From Ascidia mentula (lineage: Eukaryota > Chordata > Ascidiacea > Phlebobranchia > Ascidiidae): DNA of 64,000 bases. A model generated the notes under the pieces. That model had not been told where the DNA came from. It did no database searches and was given only the letters and a program-made list of their open reading frames with translations. The stretch spans positions 811,001-875,000 of the forward strand of contig OX387199.1 in the NCBI GenBank assembly GCA_947561715.1. The letters are read 5' to 3'. A program made the translations under genes and the position numbers. This document shows positions 50,046 to 59,500 of the stretch, piece by piece (position 1 is the stretch's first letter; each line of letters starts with the position of its first letter).

Positions 50046-50187
50046 GCTCTCTAGTTCATATTTGCATCCTTCCACGACGTCACGAGGTTGAGTTCATATC
50101 CCATTTGTGACGTCATATGGCGTACGTGCGTACAAGGTAACGTGCACAAATTGTCCAGGAAACTTCGCCGTTGCCGTTTTGATGTAT

Positions 50188-50421
50188 GTGACGTACCAGC
50201 GTTACAATGTATGGCATGTAATGTATGTGACGTACACGCGTTACAATATATGGCATGTAATGTATGTGACGTACACGCGTTACAATGTATGGCATGTAAT
50301 GTATGTGACGTACACGCGTTACTATGTATGGCATGTAATGTATGTGACGTACCAGCGTTACTATGTATGGCATGTAATGTATGTGACGTACCAGCGTTAC
50401 TATGTATGGCATGTTATGTAT
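50188..50421. repeat. 39-bp tandem array, 6 copies
   Basis: Units start 'gtgacgtac' at 50188, 50227, 50266, 50305, 50344 and 50383. Each contains 'gcgttacaatgtatggcatg'. As 39 is a multiple of three, several frames on both strands run through with 13-residue repeats; I regard them as artefacts. Each unit carries a half-CRE-like TGACGTA. Confidence 0.93.
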
Positions 50422-50454
50422 GTGACCCGATGAAAACGTATGAGAAAAAATGAC

Positions 50455-50955
50455 AGCAGACTTCGGCTTGCTAAGTGAAAATACGTTGGATTTTCCTTTT
50501 TTGTTCAGTTTAACCTGATGCTGTCTTTAATGTGCTTTTTCCTGCAGTTTTTTTATAACTTCGCGTTACAATGTATCACAAAAACTTACAGATTTCGGCT
50601 TGATAAATGAAAATACGCTAAATTTTCCTTTTTTTGTTCAGTTTAACCCGATGCTGTCTTTAATGTGCTTTTTCCTGTAGTTTTTTTATAACTTCGCGTT
50701 GCAATGTATGACTAAAATTTACTGACTTCGGCTTGCTAATGAAAATGCGCTAAATTTTCCTTTTTTGTTGAGTTTAACCTGATGCTGTCTGTAATTTGCT
50801 TTTTCATGTAAATTTCCTCTAACTTCGCGTTACAATGTATGACAAAAATTACAGATTTCGGCTTGCTAAGTGAAAATCCGCTAAATTTTCCTTTTTTGTT
50901 CAGTTTAACCTTATGCTGTCTGTAATTTGGCTTTTCCTGAAAGTTTTCGACAAAC
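50455..50955. repeat. About 130-bp tandem repeat, 4 copies
   Basis: 'ttcggctt' recurs at 50,462, 50,593, 50,727 and 50,857 (periods 131, 134 and 130), within units containing 'attttccttttttgttcagt', 'ttaacctgatgctgtct' and 'cttcgcgttacaatgtat'. The unit's end ('cgcgttacaatgtatgac') is the core of the flanking 39-bp repeat, so the two arrays share ancestry. Confidence 0.9.
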
Positions 50956-50970
50956 ACGCGACACAATTAT

Positions 50971-51075
50971 GTGACGTAACCGCGATACAATGTATGACAT
51001 GCAAAGTATATGTGACGTAACCGCGATACAATGTATGACATGCAAAGTATGTGACGTAACCGCGATACAATGTAT
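50971..51075. repeat. 39-bp repeat, 3 copies
   Basis: Starts 'gtgacgtaaccgcg' at 50971, 51012 and 51051 (periods 41 and 39). It is a diverged version of the 50188-50421 unit and lies on the far side of the 130-bp copies. Confidence 0.85.
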
Positions 51076-51079
51076 GAAG

Positions 51080-52052
51080 GAATTGATAAAACACCAGCTG
51101 AAAACTGAAAACACTAAACTTATGTTTTGCTACCCATCCTACATATTAACCTTTCCACGCAATTTCCTTTTTCTCGCCTCTTTTTCTCGTTTTAAATTCC
51201 TTCACAAAAGTAGCAACAAAATATGTTTAAAAACCCGTGCACTGATTTTTAAACACGTTTCGTGCTGTCAGTTTCTCGAGTTAACTAAGTTCTAGAATTT
51301 CACTTAAAACTTCCCGAGGTCCTTTCAACCAACGTAAACCTGCCTTATACGGGCAATCCTTTACATTTCAACTCAAAATCTTATTCTTTCAACTCAGTTC
51401 CTGTTTTGCAAAAATCTCTCGATCTTAAAGTTACTAAGCTTTCTCTGCGACTGGTTACCTTATAAATAATCTGCAGTAAAGCTTGATGGTAATAACCAAG
51501 TGTGGGGGTGGTGCGTGGTTACAAAGAACGTCAACATAACAAGTGTCCAATTATTGTTCGTAATTTCCGCATATTTTTCTTCAGGATTTCGAACCACATT
51601 TTGCTGCTCTAAAAAAATAAATAAATAAATAATTTTTCTTTTCTGGCATAGTTTTGAACACAGATATTAATTGCATAACATTCTTATATTCGTAATATTT
51701 GAACAATATTTGAATATTCCCACATTATTTTACAGTGACGCAACTTGTGACAAAATAATGCAGCGGTGAGTTTTCAGAAGCAACCACGTGGTTACAAGGT
51801 CATCAGACCGCGTGCTGTTAACTTATCGAACACGTGACATTTCTGTTGTTCTGGAATTCAGCGCAGTGGCAAAAGCGCAAATTCCATTCCAATCACAATC
51901 AAGCGCTGATTCTTAACGTCACCAAAAACGCGCGAGCAAAACGTGTTGCAAGACCCCGCGCAAATTCACATCGTTGTTCTATAATAATGCGGTTTGTGGC
52001 ACTGCGAAAACCACGTGTTCTAAACCGCCTATCACAGGTCGCGAAAGGTGCA
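51080..52052. other. AT-rich spacer, no gene recognised
   Basis: Open frames of 60-105 codons occur (for example 51834-52151 on the plus strand), but they overlap the 3' end of the minus-strand gene at 52.1 kb and show no splice-supported continuation. Confidence 0.4.
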
Positions 52053-52058
52053 TTTATT
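52053..52058 (-). terminator. AATAAA poly(A) signal
   Basis: Canonical AATAAA on the minus strand, 42 bases after the stop of the 52,100-52,665 gene model. It supports that gene's 3' end. Confidence 0.5.
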
Positions 52059-52099
52059 AAGCCAAAATTTTGCAACACATTTTTAAACATTTTGTTTTA

Positions 52100-52665
52100 T
52101 CACGACATCTTCAATTTTAACATATTTTTTCGTTTCTCTAAAATAACATAAGTACAACAACAACAGTTAACAACAACAACAAATAATTGCCAACACCTTT
52201 TCTTTTTTATCTAGTAAAAAATCGCGCTTTTCAAACCAATGGGTTAAATACAAATAACGCCGGGCAGACCAACTTACTTCCATCAGTCGGTGGCCTCCAA
52301 TCTTGTTTCAGGTGCAGTTGCTCGTTTGCAGGAAACCGATAAACGAAACACGAATAACTTTCATACGAGTTCTAAAACAATGTTGTTTTGTTAATTTAAT
52401 TGTTTTTATACTTACATAGTTTTGTGTTTTCACAATTGTATTGCATGTGATACATTCAACGCAAAAATCTGGTGTTAAATTATCAAAATTGTACAAAATG
52501 TAAAACCTAGTTAATTGTTTTTAATGTAGCCTTACAAACCTCTAAGCATTGCTATAAGCATAACATTATGAATGAAATATTCTCTCTTACCTTAACATGA
52601 AACACCTCCTTCTCAGTTTGACTGCAGCCACGACTAAACGCATTCCAGAATATATCAAAACTCAT
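52100..52665 (-). CDS. Small orphan gene, three exons, 68 aa
   Basis: Exons 52591-52665, 52278-52371 and 52100-52137 join in frame (phases 0 and 1) with strong borders (donors GTAAGA and GTAAGT, acceptors ending TTTTAG). The translation reads MSFDIFWNAFSRGCSQTEKE, then SYSCFVYRFPANEQLHLKQD, then a basic tail (KKRKNMLKLKMS) and TGA, with AATAAA 42 bases on. There is no signal peptide or membrane span; the end is nuclear-signal-like. Family not recognised. Another splice-bounded block in intron 1 (about 52,405-52,460, with CVECITC and a GTAAGT donor) is out of phase with exon 1 and may be an alternative or non-coding exon. The middle exon looks convincingly coding; the last exon is less sure. 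Confidence 0.5.
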
Positions 52666-53409
52666 TGTTTCGTCAACTCACTCAAGCGTGACAAATTATG
52701 ACGCATTGTGTCTTGCAAAAAAGGTGGGGAATGCTATCAGGAAAAAAAGGTCAGGATTTCCTTTGGAACTTGTCCTGATAGAATTGATTTTGGTTGATTA
52801 CCAACCACTATACCCATGGTATACACATCATGCTGGCTTAATATCGGAAGTAATATCATATATTACCGCTTAATATCACACAGATACTGCGATCATACGT
52901 TGAGTTAGTTGGTCCACACGAAAAACATTGTTTCAGGGGGTTTTACAAACGTATTTTTACTTTACAATTTAAAAACAGTGAGCATAAAAACGTTTCAAAA
53001 CTCGACTGGAGTAAATCCCATAACGCACAGGTCTTAAAACATCAGAAATAGTCACTATTCTTCGTTTATTTATCAGATGTTGGCAGATAAGCTACAGAAT
53101 ATTTACGCCATTGATAAAACACCAACGAATTAAATAAAACTAAAAATGTATTCAAATGGATAAAACGTCCCAGCAAGTGCTGGCGCAGAACATTTTCGAA
53201 TGATTCCCCAGAAACCCGAACGTATATTGCACAACCAACACGGAATACGAGCAAATCATATTTAAAAAATTGAGACTTCACACTTGAATAGACCTGGGGC
53301 ATAACCAGCATAGCAAAGTTATATTTTCCCTTGCTCCAAAAATGCTGGTAATCAGATTAAAAATTCGACACAGTTCCATAAATTTGTTTTTTAACACTGT
53401 TTGATTTCG

Positions 53410-55795
53410 TCAAAGCTTAGATTTTTCGGAAAGTGCTTCAATCGCCAGTTTTGCAACATCTTGAGCGCAACCCCAGTGAACAGCAAACCCGTCCCCTCCA
53501 TGTCCGTAATTGTGAATTACCGGGCAGGTGTTCGGAGATTTTCGGAAATCCGATTTGTTTCTCGGGTCACGTGGCCACCATTCCAGCTCAAGTCTTGCGC
53601 CTCCGTACCTTGCCGGCCTTATGCCGACGTCGATCCTCAGGACTTTCGCACCCTTGACGGCGGGAACGAGGGTCTCGCATCGCCGCATGATGCTTTCTGT
53701 ATCGTCGGGGTCGACTTCAGTATCGCTGCGGCCTTTCTGGTAAACTCCTCCCAGTACGATGTCGTTTACACGGGGAAATACAACCGTCTCTCTGCCAGCT
53801 ATCGCTTTATTGACCGAAGATACTTTCTCTATGCTGATGTATTGACCTAAAATACAGAGGTTTATTCAAGACAAGCTCTTTTTCCAATAGAATTAAACCC
53901 TGGACTTTTCACCGTCCTGATATTGCAGATGTCAATTTATTGTAAATGGAATGATATAGTTAATGTCATAGCAATATGTCAGTTATATATGCCAAGACAT
54001 AGGCGCCTAGTTTTCATTTTTCCAGGGGGGGCGGGTATGTTATAACGTCATAATTTGTTACTATGACGTCATCAAGGATCGAAAAACTGTGTTTGAATTT
54101 CAATGCATGAGGCGTATTAACCAAAAGGGAGGCGTTAACGATGAACACAGGAGATCGGTCTACGACACAACCATTAAGTACCTGTACCTGTTGGCATATC
54201 ATACTGCGAGACTGACGTTGCAACAACCGATGTCAGTTACGCAAGCGAAACTAGGTCAACATATTTTGTGTGCGTCGCGTAAGAAACACATTGTTTTTAG
54301 GTCTTTTTTCTTCGAACGTTGCAAATGCGACGAGTTACAAAGAGCGGACAGACGCGCGTAATATAGCCACTCGTTTTTTTTAGAAAAACCTGGGGGGGCC
54401 CCGCCCCCCCTGTCCCCCCGGACTAGGCGCCTATGTGCCAAGATATTTATCAGTTTCTTATTCAAATATAATTAATAGGATTTTGGTTGTTGATCTTAAG
54501 GCAGCATTTTAAAATAATAAAACAGTATTATACCTCTGATTGGAAATACAGTTGAATCGTTTGAAATCAGGCCACCATTTATACCAGCACAGTTTACAAC
54601 AATATCAAAGTCATCAGATATTTCATCCAGGGCAGTAATTTTCCTTGTTTGAAAAGTCACTCTTTGTTCACCTGAGCTAAAAGACAGAAAACACTTATTA
54701 TCATGTTTGCTTGCATAGAAATTACCTCTAAACTGATGGATGACCAAAACTCTACTTATACATAGAAAAAGAAAACCGACAGGTGTACACACTGTTACAA
54801 ACTATAAGGTTTCATCAGTGCAGCTTGTGACTGTAGAACTGGACCAGCTATTAAACTATAGCAGGAAGAACATTTTCCATTTCGTGGTTTTAAGAACAAA
54901 ATTGTGCAAAACAACAATGATAAAAGTTTGAGTATGAATGTAGTTTCAATACCACAGTTAACCAACCTGTTTTGCAAGCTGATTAGTTGGTTTCTCAACC
55001 ATGGGAGATACAGAGAACTATCAATATTGTACGTTGGCATGCCGAAAATACTGAGCTCACTTCTAGGATTCAAAGGTGGAAACAATGTTTTCAGTGCTTC
55101 ATTATTTGAGAGATGTTCCACATTTGCTTGTTGCTTGGTAACAGGGACTAACTTCTGAAGATTCCTTGCTCTTTCACTTACTACAGAATAAGCAAGGTTG
55201 AAATTGACAAAGTTTACCAATAAGAAACACCAAAGATTGTGTGAATGGTCACAAAGAACAACTTACAAACTTTATTTACAACAGAATTTATCTTTAAATT
55301 CTTGTATTAGCAACATACAAACTGCATTTACAACAGAATTTATCTTTAAATTCTTGTACTAGCAACATACAAACTGCATTTAAACCCTCTTTTCCTTCTT
55401 CGTGATAAAGAAGCAATAAATCAACTGGTCTAATTCCAGCTGATTCTGCTTTGGTCGGGTGCATTTTGCTGCAATAGTTGTGAGTAATCTGAAGCCACTC
55501 AACACTCTTTGGATGGTTTGATTCATCACGACGAAGACCAACATTTCCAAATCCATGCACACTGCAATAGATATCATATTTTTTGATGATTTTTGATATG
55601 AATGTTTGTTTTTACTATTTGAAAAAATTATAAGTTTTCGAGAAATAATAAGTTTGACCTCGTTATTCCTTTCCTTGTGGGAAAGTAATCTTCTGCAATC
55701 ACTGTCAAATGACAGTTGGAAATGTTTTTGGCCAAACACAAAGCTGATGAAAGGCCAATGACCCCTCCCCCAATGACAGCAATACTTATAGTCAT
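53410..55795 (-). CDS. D-amino-acid/D-aspartate oxidase family flavoprotein, 5 exons, 368 aa
   Basis: Peroxisomal FAD enzyme of the DAO/DDO family, oxidising D-amino acids to 2-oxo acids, ammonia and hydrogen peroxide. Exons 55659-55795, 55386-55561, 54967-55180, 54534-54676 and 53410-53846 join in frame. Visible features: N-terminal dinucleotide fold IAVIGGGVIGLSSALCL (GxGxxG at 9-14); DIVVNCAGINGG; VLGGVYQKGR; GIRPAR (R300, equivalent to the substrate-carboxylate Arg); HNYGHGGDGFAVHWGCA; and C-terminal SKL, a type 1 peroxisomal signal. Length is slightly above the usual 340-350. Odd points: the Tyr expected before the LGG motif (as in Y-I-x-P) reads VVFPR, and the usual A-G-x-x-x-P region after strand 2 is GFGNVGLRRDE. 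The exon 2 donor (GTTTAA) is weak but keeps frame. DAO versus DDO cannot be decided by eye. Intron 4 carries a transposon. Confidence 0.92.
53998..54435. mobile_element. 438-bp hAT-type MITE with 14-bp ends and 8-bp target duplication
   Basis: The element begins CATAGGCGCCTAGT and ends with its exact reverse complement. Both sides are flanked by the same 8 bases, TGCCAAGA (53990-53997 and 54436-54443). An 8-bp duplication with CA(T/G)-type ends is diagnostic of the hAT superfamily. Subterminal G-rich and C-rich runs are present (about 54,025 and 54,390-54,420). There is no transposase frame, so it is non-autonomous. It sits in intron 4 of the oxidase gene. Confidence 0.85.
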
Positions 55796-56179
55796 GCTGA
55801 ACACACACTGTTCAAAATGTAAAATAGGTAAAATCATTTTCAGATATAAAGACATCAGTTATACAAACACAACTAGTGCAAAAACTGTGTTTAACCAAAT
55901 CAATGTGTATTCTGCATCTTAAAAAATATCAGCAAAACCACTGATTAACAGTTGCATCGACAAGTAGGCGACATGTACGAATTTTTTAAACATCACGTAG
56001 CAAATGTTTAAAATGCTAAAGATTTATGAATCTGCGTTCCGTTGAGATTTTATTCAATATTAAACTTTTTTCTTTGACAAGCATTTACGCTGCACCTTTG
56101 CCAACGGCCTCCAGATACACAGTGCCAACTAAAAGATATGGGAGTTTGACGTAAGAGTTTCCGCTCGCGCGTTTTGTTT

Positions 56180-56467
56180 TTATTTAGCTAAAACCCGGTT
56201 AACAGGGATGAAACCAAATACAAACATAAACACAATACATACACAGCGCGTTTCGTGTATTGTATCAATACGGACATAGCCTGTGGTAAAAGATTGTAGC
56301 AATATATCAGACCTAAAATTGAATGGTTTCGCTTCTTCCTCTGTTGCAACTTGCTTATTATTGTTACGTTTACGGTCCATTGGTTTTTGATTTTGTTTTT
56401 CCAAAAGTCCCCTGTGTGAGTTTTTCTTTCTAAGGGTTTGTATTTCTTTTGTACTTTTACAACACAT
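56180..56467 (-). CDS. Possible small tail-anchored orphan protein, 95 aa
   Basis: A single-exon frame starting ATG TGT TGT between the kelch and oxidase genes, same strand. The N-terminal two thirds are Lys/Arg/Gln/Asn-rich (MDRKRNNNKQVATEEE). The C-terminus is a hydrophobic run (CVCIVFMFVFGFIPV) that could anchor in a membrane. The stop TAA is embedded in 'aaataaa', so the poly(A) signal would overlap the stop. An overlapping frame of the same length exists, which weakens the case. No family recognised; it could be untranslated spacer or a 5' UTR exon of the oxidase. Confidence 0.3.
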   Translation of the reverse strand: MCCKSTKEIQTLRKKNSHRGLLEKQNQKPMDRKRNNNKQVATEEEAKPFNFRSDILLQSFTTGYVRIDTIHETRCVCIVFMFVFGFIPVNRVLAK

Positions 56468-56569
56468 TTTGTCACAGGTTTATGTCAATGCGGTCGTATA
56501 ATTTTAAATTGGCCGGAATTTATTCTGCGTGTCACAAACTGATAACAAGGTTACGTACAAAACAAACTG

Positions 56570-56575
56570 TTTATT
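56570..56575 (-). terminator. AATAAA poly(A) signal of the kelch gene
   Basis: AATAAA on the minus strand begins 20 bases past the kelch-gene stop codon, implying a very short 3' UTR, common in compact genomes. Confidence 0.65.
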
Positions 56576-56594
56576 AAAATGTAAGAAAAAAATA

Positions 56595-59500
56595 TTAAAG
56601 CATCAAAACACAACTTGCAGAACCCCGTAAACGATTTGGTAACTTTGATAAACTCTTCCATTCGTCCTTCTCTGCGTCATAACTTGCTACGTCATTGCGG
56701 TGGTCAATAACCTTTGACCCGCAACCTCCCACAAGGTAGACAAGACCGTCGAGTTCAGCGCATGCGCACTCCTTGTCTCCCTGACAACAAAACAGGGTTT
56801 GAATAAAGTGTTCTATGAACCAGTGGTGGCATTCTAAAAACCGCTTATTTCACATGGCGTCGTGACCTACAGTCCATAAGACTAAGCAGTACAGAGAGTG
56901 AGCGTTGCTTCCATAAATTGCAGCAACACCTTGCAGCAACTCTATTTGACAATATGTTATCCATGCTGGGATTCGAACTCACGACCTAGTGTACAGAAAT
57001 CCCAACCAGGATTTAACTACTTTGTTCAGGGAGTAAGGTTTGGCCAATCCAACAGCTACACTTTTCAACCATCAATCTATATCTTACCTGAAAGGATATC
57101 TTTTGCGCCACCTTATGCCACTGATCCTCCTGTGGCATATAACACTCAAGGGCGATAGAGACCGGCTCATATACTCCTTGATTTGCATATTCACCACCAA
57201 AGACAAGAATTTGATCTCTTACTGCTGCCATTGCATGACTGCTTCTCTGGGATCTCATTGGTGAAAGTGCCGTCCAGTGATTTGATGAAGAGTCGTACCT
57301 GAATAATAATTCAATATTCATCTTAATTATGTAACAACTGTGTAGCATGCTACAATCATTGCGTTGTGTCAACATGTACAAGTTCTACAACAGACTAAAA
57401 TATGATGTACAGAGCAAACCACATTTATACACATTTACTCACTTCAAAAGATCTGTGGTTGATGATTTCCTGACAATACCTCCACTGGTGTAAACGCATT
57501 GTTTGTAGATGCAACCAGTGTGAGAATAACGAGGAAGTTTTAACGCTGCAACGAATTCCCACCTTGAAATCGTAAATGACCACAACTTAGTATTTGCAAA
57601 ATATACTTAGTTTAATCACTGAAAGGCTGTAGTGCCCTACAACCCATAAGGCCTCATGCAGCTCAATTATAGCTCTTTCTATATTTAGTTTAGTTATTCA
57701 ACATATTGATGTTTTTATTCCACAAGTTCATGCAGTGGAAAGACACCAATAATGTGATGAGGAAGAATGGATTCATTCCACTTTTACACCACTTCCAACA
57801 CACAAGTTATTAAACATACAGTTTATAACAGCCTACTTTTTTGATGTGATGTTGTACTTTTCCACCGAAGTTCGAATTAAATTGTGACTCCGTCCACCAA
57901 CTGCAAACAAACTCTGATCCACAGAACCAAGATAAAAATATGCCCTGAACAGAAAAAACAAAATCATCAAAACCCAAACCATTACAATTACTACGAGGTT
58001 ACTATTTTCAAAAATATTCTCTCTTCTATACAAAATACTTTCTTATTATTTTCACACATTTACCACAGCCACCAAATCAGTCACTACCTTTCCTGCAACA
58101 AATCCTGCAGTGTTTCCCACTCATTTTTCATAGGGTCGAATCTCCAAGTGGACGAGGAACCTCTCACGGCACCCCTGGATGACTCCTCACCTCCAACAAC
58201 ATACAACAGGTTGTCCACTGCTACCACCTGGTGGTAGGACAGTGTGCCCGGCATTCGGGCAACTTCCTTCCAAGTATCTTCTTTAATGTTAAGTTCCCGG
58301 ATCTGGAAATTGTCAATTTAAATTATTTTTCACGCTTACTCTGGACTTCTAAATTAAAAAAAATAACATGAAACATAAACTAAAAAACTATTTTTGCAAC
58401 ATGTAAAGTTTTTAGTGGCAACTCAGACACCAAGGATTTGCATGGAAACCAGTCTGGTATGATTTTTATTTAACTGTTTACTTAAATCCACTATATTTAC
58501 AATGCAAGTGCTGACCTACAGTGCATATCTGGCCCTAAAAATCCAGCATAAAGAAAAATAAATGTGTGTTTTGTTACAGAAAACGTCAAAAATCCAAATC
58601 CAAATAACTGCAATATCATGTGAAACCCGGGGAATGATGAGTTTAACTTTGTCACAAAAGTTTAATTTTAATCGAAAGCTTAGACACTTTGTGCAGCAAC
58701 CAAATTGTCCTACCTTTGCAGTAAACTGGTCAAACATGCGCCCTCCAGTGACAATAATAGCGTGCCGAGTTGGCATTATGACATCACCACCACCAGCGTG
58801 GATAGAACTTTTTTGTTTCAAACGGTTGAGAATTTTCTTTTTGTCAGCTCCCAGTATATCTTCCACCATTCCTGGTGAACAAAACAAATTGTATGCGACA
58901 ACAAAGAGTAAAGCTCAGAATAGGAACATTACTCCATTTTGTTTATTGTAATATATACATGTGATGCCATGATGTTTAATGTTTAATAGTAGTATTACAT
59001 TGCCTGGGCTGCCAAGCCTGAAAGCATCATGATCATGATATGTTAGCTGTGATCGCCAAGCAAGGACCTGCGCAGTGGGGCGACCCTGCTTTTTATGCCT
59101 TTGTGTGTAATTACTGTAGTATTACATGGACAGTACTACATTACCAACAACTTCAGGAACTATGAAAAAGCTCAATATTCAATGTTTTATTAGTGCTATT
59201 TTATGTTTCACAATCATTGTTCATAGTAACTTTCCATGCAAAATAATAATCATTTGACTATTTAAAATGTTGCATAATTTGGTATTGTAGTATTACGTAC
59301 CAAATAATTCCTTGTTATCAATGACAATTGATTGAGTGATAACATATCCAGATAATGTAGATTGAGGGATCTTTGCATAGTTCAGGCTCTTCAATAATTT
59401 TACTGCAGATGCTATTCTTTCCTTCGAGTTCTATCAAAGGTCATTGGTTTTAACCTAACAAGTACAGCTGGTAAAGTGACAATGATTTGCATAAATGCAC

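Noticed and set aside
50088..50453. Three overlapping frames with 13-residue repeats (VCDVHALQCMACN)
   Set aside because: The 39-bp period keeps several frames open at once; this is a repeat artefact.
53401..53850. 149-codon plus-strand frame opposite the oxidase
   Set aside because: Shadow of the last oxidase exon, which has clear DAO motifs on the minus strand.
56946..57020. Intact tRNA gene on the minus strand
   Set aside because: Only A- and B-box-like parts match; the acceptor and anticodon stems do not pair, so a SINE is more likely.
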